Below, piece after piece: positions 26,500 to 34,918 of a stretch of 64,000 nucleotides of DNA. The stretch covers positions 1,674,001 to 1,738,000 of the forward strand of contig NZ_CP121247.1 of NCBI RefSeq assembly GCF_029632765.1, in the 5' to 3' direction. The DNA comes from Arcanobacterium wilhelmae (GTDB lineage Bacteria > Actinomycetota > Actinomycetes > Actinomycetales > Actinomycetaceae). Every line of letters starts with the position of its first letter. Position 1 is the first letter of the stretch. A program made the position numbers and the translations under genes. The notes beneath the pieces were generated by a model. The model had not been told where the DNA came from, did no database searches, and was given only the letters and a program-made list of their open reading frames with translations.

Positions 26500-26556
26500 C
26501 CCAATGTGCGCGCAGTGCGAGGGCGCGTTTCATTGATTTCCTGAATATGTGCATGG

Positions 26557-26587
26557 GTGTGGGCCGCGGATTTTCCGCGGCCCACAC
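26557..26587 (+). terminator. Terminator of the YceI gene
   Basis: A 13-bp perfect stem (GTGTGGGCCGCGG/CCGCGGCCCACAC) with loop ATTTT is followed by TTTTC, 58 nt after the stop codon. Confidence 0.85.
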
Positions 26588-26616
26588 TTTTCGCTCGCGC
26601 ACTTTTCGCTTCCACT

Positions 26617-26723
26617 CCCGACGCCGGTGCGCACGTTTCGCCCAGCGTTAGCGAACACTTTCCCGACGCCGGTGCGCACGTTTCGCCCAGCGTTAGCGAA
26701 CACTTTCCCGACGCCGGTGCTCA
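26617..26723. repeat. 45-bp tandem repeat, about 2.4 copies
   Basis: Units start at 26617, 26662 and 26707, each opening with CCCGACGCCGGTGC. The first two units are identical over 45 bp; the third is partial. They lie between the convergent YceI and esterase-3 genes. The opening motif recurs alone in other intergenic spaces (34482, 34543, 60903). Confidence 0.85.
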
Positions 26724-26754
26724 CCTCATATCAGAAGGATCGGTGGAGCGCGGC

Positions 26755-28365
26755 TCAGCCGTCGTACGGAAGCCCGAGCTGGATGAGCAGCCCGAGGATA
26801 TCCTCTTCGCTTCGCAGCCACTGCCCCCACAAGTTCAGCGCAAGCACGAGCCACACGAACACAGCCGCCACAACCAGCACGGTGGCAAGCATGTCCCAGC
26901 CGATGAATCGCGCTACCTTCGCGCCGATCCCCACCCTCGCGGGCTCGGCTGCCATCGATGAGCCACCATTCTCATTTGACGCCTTGTTGACCGTTTCGCT
27001 TCCATGGCGCCCGACGGGAACTCCACGACGAGCCGCCACACCGTCGTCGGCCGCACTCCGGCGTCGCCAGATCCACACGCGCCAGCCGAACAACGCCAAC
27101 GCAAGCGCGCTCGCCGCGCCCGTCACCGCGTAAATGCCATGCATGTTCTTTTCTTCCGCCGCCACGGGGGCGCTCTTCGCCGGCGGTTTCGCTACCGCGG
27201 CAACCTCCGTCTTGGCCTTGTTCTTTTGCACACTGCCTACCCATTTCATCACGCCCGGGAATGCATGCTTCCAGGTGTCCCAGCCGTGGCCACGGCCCGC
27301 GTCGCGAAACAGGGTGGTGACGCCGGGGCGCTTTGCCATGGCCGCGAGTTGTGTGAGCAGCTTGTTCGACTTCGGCTCGGCACCACCCGAATAGGCGTAA
27401 ACAGCGAGATCAGGAGCCTTCGAAAGGAGCGAGGTGAGCGCCATCTGAGCTTGGACGTCTTCAGGCGCCTGTGCGAGCGGACCATACTCAGCGTTATTCG
27501 TCCCCGAGAGCGAAACAGCCGCGCCGAACGTGTCGCGCGCGAGCACCGCGAGCGCAGGAGCCGTGTATCCACCCTCGGAAACGCCGGCGAGAGTCCACAT
27601 GTCTTTCGCACGCGACACCGGGAAATTGTTGGCAATCATCGCCGGGATGTCGCGCGCGGCCCACGTTCCCACTTTCGGCTCTCCTGGGAAATCGAACGCG
27701 CGGGTCGGGGCACCATCTGGACGCAAGAGCGGCAATACAATCACAGAGGGCTGAATCAGATTCTTTGCGATGTAGTCCGTCATCTGCTGATCAAACTTCA
27801 TTGCCGCCGGCACACCAGAGATGCCGCCCGGATACCCGTGGAGCATCTCAATCACGCCGAGGCCATGCAGCTTTTGCCAGCCCTTTGGCGCCCACACGAT
27901 CACGTCCATTTTCAGGCCCGACTGCGGCCCCTTCCACGTGGTGGTGAAGTAGGTGCCAGTTGTTCCGGCACCTTCGGGGTGGAATTCTTTCAGGTCCGCC
28001 TTGTATTCCGGGTTCGGCGCCTTTCCCCACGCTTTGGCAAGTTTCGGCGCGATCCAGCCCTCGCCGGTGTCGGAGAGGATGCCGTCGGCTTTCCCCTCTT
28101 TCTTTGTCAGCGGCTTCGCGCTGGGCGCGGCGATCGGCTTGGGCCAGATCGTTGCCGCGACGCCGTCCCACGTGAGCGGACCTTGTGTGACACGGTTCTT
28201 TTGGAGCGCGGCTCCCGAAAGGAGCAGGAGCGCAGCCAGCACGACGGCGACGCCGGCGCGCAGCGAGCGTCCGCGGCGCAGCTGGCGGACGGCGAGGGCG
28301 ATGAGCACGACGCCGGCCGCGAGCGACAGCGCGAGGAGCATCGCAGATCGAGGAGAAAAATTCAT
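26755..28365 (-). CDS. Membrane-anchored esterase, paralogue 3
   Basis: A 536-aa protein, two N-terminal helices, an esterase domain (GVIEMLHGYPGGISGVPAAM, AGVSEGGY as nucleophile elbow, RGHGWDTW for the His) and two C-terminal helices. The elbow is SEG where the paralogues have SAG, and the likely acid is Glu in GGAEPKS. I chose the ATG at 28365 because MNFSPRSAM then lines up with MSAVSPRSL and MFSPTSLAV of the paralogues. The longer frame from 28404 adds 13 residues without support. GAGAAT ends 7 nt before this ATG. Confidence 0.78.
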   Translation of the reverse strand: MNFSPRSAMLLALSLAAGVVLIALAVRQLRRGRSLRAGVAVVLAALLLLSGAALQKNRVTQGPLTWDGVAATIWPKPIAAPSAKPLTKKEGKADGILSDTGEGWIAPKLAKAWGKAPNPEYKADLKEFHPEGAGTTGTYFTTTWKGPQSGLKMDVIVWAPKGWQKLHGLGVIEMLHGYPGGISGVPAAMKFDQQMTDYIAKNLIQPSVIVLPLLRPDGAPTRAFDFPGEPKVGTWAARDIPAMIANNFPVSRAKDMWTLAGVSEGGYTAPALAVLARDTFGAAVSLSGTNNAEYGPLAQAPEDVQAQMALTSLLSKAPDLAVYAYSGGAEPKSNKLLTQLAAMAKRPGVTTLFRDAGRGHGWDTWKHAFPGVMKWVGSVQKNKAKTEVAAVAKPPAKSAPVAAEEKNMHGIYAVTGAASALALALFGWRVWIWRRRSAADDGVAARRGVPVGRHGSETVNKASNENGGSSMAAEPARVGIGAKVARFIGWDMLATVLVVAAVFVWLVLALNLWGQWLRSEEDILGLLIQLGLPYDG

Positions 28366-28501
28366 GTCCCTATTCTCCACCCCGGACGCGTTGGTGCTTT
28401 CCACCCCGAGCCGGATGTTCGCTCACGATTCGCTCACGAATCCGAGCCGGCGATCCCACGCCGACAGTCACCCCAACCCGACCCACTGCGCCAACAATGC
28501 C

Positions 28502-28662
28502 TACGTGGAAAATTGTGAACTCCCTACATGGAAAATTGTGAACTCCCTACGCGGAAGATTGTGAACCTCCTACATGGAAAATTGTGAACTCCCTACGCGG
28601 AAGATTGTGAACCTCCTACATGGAAAATTGTGAACAAGTTACGTGGAATATTATGAAGTCGC
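28502..28662. repeat. Array of seven 23-bp direct repeats
   Basis: Seven contiguous 23-bp units with no spacers, built on TACrygGAAaATTGTGAAC. Two sub-types alternate: TACATGGAAAATTGTGAAC (units 2, 4, 6) and TACGCGGAAGATTGTGAAC (units 3, 5). The array lies upstream of a small membrane protein gene and an IS3 element. It may be the multiple-terminal-repeat end of a lost IS21-type transposon, or a set of protein-binding iterons. The rest of 28366-28851 shows no gene. Confidence 0.9.
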
Positions 28663-28851
28663 CAGGAGGAGATCCGCCCCAAACGCGTAGCGTAGAACCA
28701 AATGAAATGGGATCCGACGGTTTCCGCACCGATCAAGAGGCGCCCGAAAATCATCAACATTTGTCGATAGATCCCACCCCTGCCTTCACAATAGCCTTTA
28801 ACCGAGGGCACTTCTCACGCAAAACAAGCACTCATCGAAAAGCACCGCAAT

Positions 28852-29091
28852 ATGAAACCCACGAAGAAGAACAAGAAATCGGAGCCTTCATGGTTAGGGG
28901 CCATGATATTTTCAGTCGCATTACTCCTCATACTCCCGCTTCCTCTCACATTATGGTTCACGGGAACAGAATGGCTCTTGAATGGGGCGAAAGACGTACC
29001 CCTCGAATTCTTCTGGTGGTACTTCGGACAACTCGTCTTCTTTCTGTGTTGGCTCGCAGTAGTCAAATGGAAAGAACGCCGCGAGAGCTAA
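28852..29091 (+). CDS. Small membrane protein (79 aa)
   Basis: A Lys-rich start (MKPTKKNKKSE), two hydrophobic segments (residues 16-40 and 52-70) and a charged end. The Shine-Dalgarno is weak. It lies between the 23-bp array and the IS3 element in an AT-richer stretch. No family was recognised; it could be an immunity-type or remnant accessory gene. Confidence 0.5.
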   Translation: MKPTKKNKKSEPSWLGAMIFSVALLLILPLPLTLWFTGTEWLLNGAKDVPLEFFWWYFGQLVFFLCWLAVVKWKERRES

Positions 29092-29223
29092 CGCTCCCTC
29101 CATCGGATCTTCTGCACCGCAGGGGAAAAGTTGGTTATGCTGGCTCCGTCTATCCCCTCGCGACTGCCAGAATTGAAGTGTCCCAGGTTTTGTTCCGTCT
29201 GAGTAGATGGGAAAATCTGGATT

Positions 29224-29541
29224 ATGCCAAAGAAGTTTGATCAGGACGCAAAGGATCGTGTTGTGCGGTTGGTGGAGGATCGGATCCTTGCTGAGGGGCT
29301 CTCGCTGCAACAAGCGTGTCAGGTGGTTGCACCGAAGCTGGGTGTTTCGTGGCATACTGCCCGTCAATGGACGCAGGCAGCTAGGCGTGAAGGGCGCGTT
29401 GTTGAGCGTTTGCCGGAGGATCTAGAAGCCGAGAATGCTCGGCTTAGGCGTGAAGTTCAAGAACTGCGCGACACGAACGAGTTGTTGAAGGCTGCGTCGG
29501 CTTTTTTCGCGTCGGAACTCGACCCCCAACATCGGAAATGA
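29224..29541 (+). CDS. IS3-family transposase OrfA
   Basis: A 105-aa DNA-binding protein. An N-terminal helix-turn-helix (LSLQQACQVVAPKLGVSWHTARQW) is followed by a leucine-zipper-like coiled coil (ENARLRREVQELRDTNELLKAA). A heptamer T-TTT-TTC at 29502-29508 is in the correct frame for -1 frameshifting. After the shift the frame is open into orfB, so an OrfAB fusion transposase is expected. The stop overlaps the orfB start (ATGA). Confidence 0.92.
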   Translation: MPKKFDQDAKDRVVRLVEDRILAEGLSLQQACQVVAPKLGVSWHTARQWTQAARREGRVVERLPEDLEAENARLRREVQELRDTNELLKAASAFFASELDPQHRK

Positions 29542-30458
29542 TCGCATTTATTGATGAGTATCGTGATCGTTTTTCGGTTGAGTTCATTTGTACGACGTTG
29601 AATACTCACCGTGTTGGCGGTTTCATCACCTCCCGTGGTTACCGCCAATCCAAAGCCCGTGGAATGAGTACGCGCAGTGTTCGTGATGCTGGCCTTGTGG
29701 AGCACATTCGAGACGTTCACGGCCGCAACTACGGCGTCTACGGTGTGCGGAAAATGTGGCATGCCTTGCGCCGTGGCGGAATTCAGATCGGTCGGGAACA
29801 AACCGCGAGGCTCATGCGCCTAGCTGGGGTATCGGGCAAGGGTAAGGGACGTTCCCCGATCACGACACGCAAAGCCAGAAGAGAAGATACCAGGCCAGAT
29901 TTAGTCCAGCGTGAGTTTCGCGCTCCTTGCCCGAATCGGCTGTGGGTCGCGGATATCACGTATGTCCGCACCGCGACAGGCTTCGTGTATGCCGCTTTTG
30001 TGACAGACGTATTCTCGCGAAAGATCGTCGGCTGGGCGTTATCGGATTCCATGCGCACCGAAGCGTTACCGCTACAGGCGTTGAATCAGGCGATCGTCAG
30101 CGCGAAGGAAACTGCCGGGGTGATTCATCACTCGGATCACGGGAGCCAGTACGTCAGTATTGTGTATAACGAGCGCCTGCTCGATGCAGGCATCAGTGCA
30201 TCGACCGGGACGGTTGGGGATTCCTACGATAACGCGCTTGCTGAGAATGACAATGGCTCGTATAAGAACGAGCTCATCCATACCCGCACATGGCGTGATG
30301 TGCTCGAGGTTGAAATCGCTACCTTCGAGTGGGTGAACTGGTGGAACCAGGCTCGTCTCCACCACACCCTCGACTACCGGCCCCCAGTCGAGGTCGAAAA
30401 CGAGTACTGGCACAAGGCCAGCACATCAGAGAAAATAAAAATCAGGGCAAATGCCTAG
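29538..30458 (+). CDS. IS3-family transposase OrfB (DDE integrase)
   Basis: 306 aa with an HTH_21 segment (YGVYGVRKMWHAL) and an rve integrase core. The DDE triad is visible as Asp in VADITYV, Asp in HHSDHGSQY and Glu in NALAEND, followed by the family's YKNELIH. The stop codon lies at the edge of the right inverted repeat. It is full length with no internal stop, so the element may be active. Confidence 0.94.
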   Translation: MIAFIDEYRDRFSVEFICTTLNTHRVGGFITSRGYRQSKARGMSTRSVRDAGLVEHIRDVHGRNYGVYGVRKMWHALRRGGIQIGREQTARLMRLAGVSGKGKGRSPITTRKARREDTRPDLVQREFRAPCPNRLWVADITYVRTATGFVYAAFVTDVFSRKIVGWALSDSMRTEALPLQALNQAIVSAKETAGVIHHSDHGSQYVSIVYNERLLDAGISASTGTVGDSYDNALAENDNGSYKNELIHTRTWRDVLEVEIATFEWVNWWNQARLHHTLDYRPPVEVENEYWHKASTSEKIKIRANA

Positions 30459-30480
30459 GAACAAAACCCGGGGCACTTCA

Positions 30481-30842
30481 GTGGTGACGTTTTCCGAATC
30501 GACAGTTCCCCTCTCTAAAGTTTCAGACTTCGGAAGAGTCACGCCAATCGAGGCACTATTACTTCCGCCCGCAAGTCTGATCTGTTCATGTGGAGAATCT
30601 GGAATTTCAACAATGCCTCCGTTGTTGGCATAGTAAGTTTTTCCACGAGCCTTCACTCCCCCGCTCACAGCATCAGCAATGAGTGACTCATCAACCGAGT
30701 CAATGGCCTCTTTCGCCTCGCTCACAGTGACAACATCGTCAGTTTTACCCGTGTTATCGACAGCCATAGCGGGCGCAGCAGCACTGAGAAAAACACCGAT
30801 ACTCGTGATGATCGCGGTGGTTGTCAACGCAATTCTCTTCAT
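30481..30842 (-). pseudogene. Secreted protein gene truncated by the IS3 element
   Basis: Starts MKRIALTTTAIITSIGVFL with a signal peptide ending AMA, after GGAGAAAAC. About 95 mature residues follow before the right end of the IS cuts the frame at 30481; the open frame then runs 55 bp into the IS (stop at 30426). The missing 3' part is not found left of the IS. The mature part is acidic and Ser/Gly-rich. No family was recognised. Confidence 0.65.
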
Positions 30843-31030
30843 GTTTTCTCCATATTCAGTAGTTGCTTTGGATATTGCAGCGACACTTTTAAGAGTATTG
30901 ACAAAGAGATTTCTTGAATATCGATAAATGTTGATGATTTTTCTACCCATGCGCCACGATACTTTTCCAACGGCACGTAGCGTTCAAGGACGATCGAGGC
31001 AATGATTCCACCAACACCAGAAGCAGCCAT
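30839..31030 (-). pseudogene. Possible small ORF or gene fragment before the secreted protein
   Basis: A 63-aa frame with a Gly-rich hydrophobic segment (MAASGVGGIIASIVLERYVPLEKY). Its TGA overlaps the ATG of the truncated secreted gene (ATGA). The frame continues open upstream through the clpC terminator, so the true start is unclear. The segment reads like a membrane helix from a broken gene. It may also be chance. Confidence 0.25.
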
Positions 31031-31110
31031 TGTAAACCCGACGATCCGCGGGTTCAGCGCTATGCGCGCACCCCTTAAACACCGCACTCCCACATGCCCT
31101 TTTGACGACA

Positions 31111-31150
31111 GGAAGGCGGCGAGTTTTCTTTCGAAAACTCGCCGCCTTCC
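31111..31150 (-). terminator. Terminator of clpC
   Basis: A perfect 17-bp stem (GGAAGGCGGCGAGTTTT and complement) with loop CTTTCG lies 19 nt after the clpC stop. Confidence 0.8.
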
Positions 31151-31169
31151 TACATTCTTCACTGCCGCA

Positions 31170-33791
31170 TTACGCCAGCGCCGGGCCTGATCCTCCCTGG
31201 TTCGGTTCGCCCTCACCAGCGGTGGCAGCACCATCTTCATCCGATCCACCAGGAACGGTCGACACAGGCTGGGCCAGTCCGTCGATCTCAGCGGCTCCAG
31301 CGGACTGCTGGGCACCGCCCGGCAACTGGTAATCCGAATCGTAGCCAGTGAACGTAAACGACATTGGAATGTTGTCCTCATCCACGTCAACCAGGATCGT
31401 ATCGCCCTTCTTAAACTCGCCGTACAGCAGCTTCTCGGAGAGCACATCCTCGATATCTCGCTGGATCGCGCGCCGGAGCGGACGAGCACCGAGTACCGGA
31501 TCGTAGCCACGATCCGCGAGCAGCTGCTTCGCCTTATCCGTCAAAGCAATCGACATGCCCTGGTCGGCGAGGCGGTTATCCAACTTGCCGATCATCAGAT
31601 CCACAATCTGCAGGATCTCAGCCTTCTCGAGCTGCGGGAACACGATCGTATCGTCCACACGGTTCAAGAACTCGGGACGGAAGTGGTTCTTCAGCTCCTC
31701 GTGAACGCGCGACTTCATGCGCTCGTACGTGCCACGCATGTCCTCATCGAACTGGAAGCCCGTAGCCACGCCACGCGCGATCTCCTTCGCACCAAGGTTG
31801 GTGGTCATGATGATGATCGTGTTCTTGAAATCCACCACGCGGCCCTGGGAATCGGTCAAGCGGCCTTCCTCCAGGATCTGCAGCAGCGAGTTGAACAGAT
31901 CGGCGTGAGCCTTCTCAATCTCGTCGAACAGCACTACCGAGAACGGCTTACGGCGGACCTTCTCCGTGAGCTGGCCACCCTCGTCGTACCCAACGTATCC
32001 CGGAGGCGCACCGAACAGGCGCGAGACCGTGTGCTTCTCCTGGTACTCGGACATGTCCAGCGTGATCAGCGATTCCTCGTCCCCGAACAGGAACTCGGCA
32101 AGCGCCTTGGCAAGCTCCGTCTTTCCGACGCCGGTGGGGCCAGCGAAGATAAAGGAGCCACCTGGACGGTTCGGATCCTTCAGGCCCGAACGCGTACGAC
32201 GGATCGCCTGGGACACGGCCTTGATGGCATCGTCCTGGCCAATCACGCGCTTGTGGAGCTCGTCTTCCATGCGCAGGAGCTTGGCCGACTCAGCCTCGGT
32301 CAGCTTGAACACCGGAATGCCGGTGGTCATCGAAAGAACCTCGGCGATCACATCCTCGTCCACAACGGATACGGAATCGAGGTCGCCCTCCTTCCAGGCC
32401 TTTTCACGCTCGGCACGCTGCTCGGTGAGTTTCTGCTCGGTATCGCGAAGAGCTGCAGCCTTCTCGAAATCCTGGCCATTGATCGCGGCTTCCTTATCGG
32501 ACTTCGTCAGGGCGATCTTCTCGTCCAGCTCGCGAAGCTCCGGCGGAGCAGTCATCTTCTGGATCGCGAGGCGAGCACCCGCCTCGTCGATCAGGTCGAT
32601 TGCCTTATCGGGCAGGAAGCGATCGTTGATGTAACGATCCGCCATGGTGGCGGCTGCCTCGAGTGCCTCATCGGTGATGGTCACGTGGTGGAATGCCTCG
32701 TAACGATCGCGCAGACCCTCGAGAATCGCGATGGTTTCCTTCACGCTCGGCTGCTCCACCTGGATCGGCTGGAAGCGGCGCTCCAGCGCGGCATCCTTCT
32801 CGATGTACTTACGGTACTCATCGAGAGTGGTTGCGCCAATGATCTGAAGCTCACCGCGAGCCATCGCCGGCTTGAGCAGCGAAGCCGCATCGAGTGCGCC
32901 TTCAGCCGCGCCCGCACCAACGAGCGTGTGGATCTCGTCGATAAACAACACGATATCGCCGCGGTTATTAATTTCCTTGAGGATCTTCTTCAAGCGCTCC
33001 TCGAAATCGCCGCGGTAACGTGAACCGGCAACCAGCGAACCCATATCGAGCGAGTAGAGCTGCTTATCCTTCAAGGTTTCTGGCACCTCGCCCGAGGCGA
33101 TCGCCTGAGCCAAACCCTCAACCACGGCAGTCTTACCCACGCCCGGCTCACCGATCAGCACCGGGTTGTTCTTCGTGCGCCGGGAGAGAACCTGCATCAC
33201 GCGCTGGGTCTCGTTGTGACGGCCAATCACCGGATCGAGCTTGTGCTCGCGAGCCATCACCGTGAGGTTGCGGCCGAATTGATCCAAGATCGTCGAACCG
33301 GCCTTCGTGCCCTCGCGGCCACCGCCAGCACCCACGCCCACGGCTTCCTTGCCCTGGAAGCCCGAAAGCAGCTGGGTCACCTGCTGGCGGACCTTCGGCA
33401 GATCAGCACCGAGCTTGACGAGAACCTGGGCGGCAACGCCGTCCTGTTCCCTGCACAAGCCGAGCAACAGGTGCTCGGTACCGATGTACGAGTGGCCGAG
33501 CTGCAGGCCTTCGCGCATCGCATATTCGAGAACCTTCTTGGCACGCGGCGTGAACGGGATATGGCCGCTCGGCTGCTCCTGCCCCTCGCCGATAATCTCC
33601 ACGACCTCAGCGCGCACGTTGTCGAACGTCACGTTCAACGATTCGAGCGCCTTCGCAGCAACACCTTCGCCCTCTTTAATCAGGCCCAGCAGGATGTGTT
33701 CCGTGCCCAGGTAGTTGTGCTTGAGGCTGCGAGCTTCCTCCTGCGCCAAGACGATTACTCGCCTCGCGCGGTCGGTAAAGCGTTCAAACAT
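31170..33791 (-). CDS. clpC: Clp protease ATP-binding subunit ClpC
   Basis: An 873-aa Hsp100 unfoldase that feeds substrates to ClpP. In order: double Clp_N repeat (1-145), AAA1 with Walker [10 protein letters not shown] (about 217), UVR motif (about 430-465, [19 protein letters not shown]), AAA2 with Walker [10 protein letters not shown] (about 550) and a ClpP-binding segment. A Gln/Gly/Ala-rich tail of about 50 residues ends the protein. AAGGAG lies 6 nt before the ATG. A ClgR-like box sits about 90 bp upstream, consistent with the control of actinobacterial clpC. Confidence 0.97.
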   Translation of the reverse strand: MFERFTDRARRVIVLAQEEARSLKHNYLGTEHILLGLIKEGEGVAAKALESLNVTFDNVRAEVVEIIGEGQEQPSGHIPFTPRAKKVLEYAMREGLQLGHSYIGTEHLLLGLCREQDGVAAQVLVKLGADLPKVRQQVTQLLSGFQGKEAVGVGAGGGREGTKAGSTILDQFGRNLTVMAREHKLDPVIGRHNETQRVMQVLSRRTKNNPVLIGEPGVGKTAVVEGLAQAIASGEVPETLKDKQLYSLDMGSLVAGSRYRGDFEERLKKILKEINNRGDIVLFIDEIHTLVGAGAAEGALDAASLLKPAMARGELQIIGATTLDEYRKYIEKDAALERRFQPIQVEQPSVKETIAILEGLRDRYEAFHHVTITDEALEAAATMADRYINDRFLPDKAIDLIDEAGARLAIQKMTAPPELRELDEKIALTKSDKEAAINGQDFEKAAALRDTEQKLTEQRAEREKAWKEGDLDSVSVVDEDVIAEVLSMTTGIPVFKLTEAESAKLLRMEDELHKRVIGQDDAIKAVSQAIRRTRSGLKDPNRPGGSFIFAGPTGVGKTELAKALAEFLFGDEESLITLDMSEYQEKHTVSRLFGAPPGYVGYDEGGQLTEKVRRKPFSVVLFDEIEKAHADLFNSLLQILEEGRLTDSQGRVVDFKNTIIIMTTNLGAKEIARGVATGFQFDEDMRGTYERMKSRVHEELKNHFRPEFLNRVDDTIVFPQLEKAEILQIVDLMIGKLDNRLADQGMSIALTDKAKQLLADRGYDPVLGARPLRRAIQRDIEDVLSEKLLYGEFKKGDTILVDVDEDNIPMSFTFTGYDSDYQLPGGAQQSAGAAEIDGLAQPVSTVPGGSDEDGAATAGEGEPNQGGSGPALA

Positions 33792-33878
33792 GTCACTCCT
33801 TTTCCCGGCCCCCGGCGTGGGGAGCCCTTTTCAACTACCTAATTAAACTGTATTTGGCGCCAAACCTTCCAACCGTTT

Positions 33879-33889
33879 CGCCACTGGCG
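33879..33889 (-). promoter_or_regulatory. ClgR-like operator upstream of clpC
   Basis: CGCCACTGGCG fits the actinobacterial ClgR core CGCYNANRGCG with one mismatch. It is about 90 bp before the clpC ATG, in the only likely promoter space. ClgR activates clp genes in Corynebacterium and Streptomyces. A further palindrome TTTGGCGCCAAA lies at 33854-33865. Inferred from pattern and position. Confidence 0.55.
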
Positions 33890-33994
33890 TGAGTGAAGGG
33901 CAGAAACCTGCGCCAAGATCACTCAACTTTCAAACGAAACATGCAGCTCCGACGTCGGGAGTATTTTTGTTTTCGACGGCGCAAGGGCCGCCTT

Positions 33995-34462
33995 TCACAC
34001 CTCCACGAGGATCGTGAACGGGCCGTCATTCACCAGCTCCACATCCATCATGGCACCGAAGCGGCCGGTGGAAACTTCGATCCCGTAACCGCGCACGGCC
34101 TCAACCACACGATCAAAAATCGGCTCGGCCACGGGCCCAGGCGCCGCATGCGACCAGCCCGGCTTCGTACCTTTCCGCACGTCCGCATACAGCGTGAACT
34201 GCGAAACGAGCAGCACGGGCGCGCCCGAATCCTGGGCACTCACGCGCTGCGCCGGATCATCGCTCGCATCCCCGCGCAACAGCTTGAGCTGGGCGATCTT
34301 GCGAGCAGTTTTCTCGATCTGCGCGTCGCCATCCTCCGGAGAGACCCCCACGAGCACCATCAACCCCGCGCCGATCTCGCCGGTCACCTCACCGATTTCC
34401 GGCACGTCCTCGCGATACGCGGTCACTTTCGCGCGCTTCACGCGCTGAATCACTACCCTCAT
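33995..34462 (-). CDS. dtd: D-aminoacyl-tRNA deacylase
   Basis: A 155-aa proofreading enzyme that removes D-amino acids (and Gly) from tRNA. It starts MRVVIQRVKRAKVT, with the two catalytic-pocket motifs SQFTLYADVRKG and NDGPFTI. The start at 34462 gives the normal length and has GGAGG 5 nt upstream; the frame open from 34615 is not used. The gap before it (34463-34633) holds two GACGCCGGTGCG motifs and no gene. Confidence 0.93.
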   Translation of the reverse strand: MRVVIQRVKRAKVTAYREDVPEIGEVTGEIGAGLMVLVGVSPEDGDAQIEKTARKIAQLKLLRGDASDDPAQRVSAQDSGAPVLLVSQFTLYADVRKGTKPGWSHAAPGPVAEPIFDRVVEAVRGYGIEVSTGRFGAMMDVELVNDGPFTILVEV

Positions 34463-34633
34463 TTTTCCTCCAGTTCTGCCTCCCGACGCCGGTGCGCCGG
34501 TTGCATCCAGCGGCCCGGGGCCGTTTTCCCTTCCGACTGGCTCCCGACGCCGGTGCGCACATTCCAGCCGAGCCCTCAGCCGGCGTCGCCCGCCGGCTTC
34601 CAGCCAAACCCACACCCGACGTCGTCGAGCGCG

Positions 34634-34918
34634 CTATCTCCAGCGGCCCATGCGCTGACGCTCGGGGCCGATGTAGTACACGATCCCCACAGCAATCACG
34701 AGCGTGAGGATCCCGCCGAGCGGCAGCCGATACAGGTAATCCGCCACCACCAGCGCAAGGGAAACCACCATCCAAATCAGCCAAAACTTCTTCGGCTGCG
34801 CGGCGGCCCACCAGCGGTCAGCAGGCCGAAGCAACGCATCAACCAGCGAAAACGCAGCCCCTGCGAACAGCAACGCGGGCACGAGGTTTGCCAACAGCCA
34901 CGACATCCAATACGTCAC
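34634..34918 (-). CDS. DUF2516 membrane protein
   Basis: A 94-aa protein with three hydrophobic segments and PADRWWAAAQPKKFWLIW, the characteristic DUF2516 stretch. Function unknown; the family is restricted to actinobacteria. It overlaps the folate-binding protein gene by 4 bp and so belongs to the same operon. Confidence 0.85.
   Translation of the reverse strand: MTYWMSWLLANLVPALLFAGAAFSLVDALLRPADRWWAAAQPKKFWLIWMVVSLALVVADYLYRLPLGGILTLVIAVGIVYYIGPERQRMGRWR

Larger units (their letters stand above)
29174..30480 (+). mobile_element. Complete IS3-family insertion sequence
   Basis: The 1307-bp element is bounded by 23-bp terminal inverted repeats, 29174-29196 (TGAAGTG…TTTTGTTCC) and 30458-30480, matching at 21 of 23 positions. 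It holds the usual orfA and orfB. No target-site duplication is visible: the left flank ends CCAGAAT and the right flank begins GTGGTGA. It truncates a secreted-protein gene on its right. Confidence 0.92.

Noticed and set aside
28502..28662. CRISPR array
   Set aside because: The 23-bp repeats are contiguous with no spacers, and no cas gene is present in the window.
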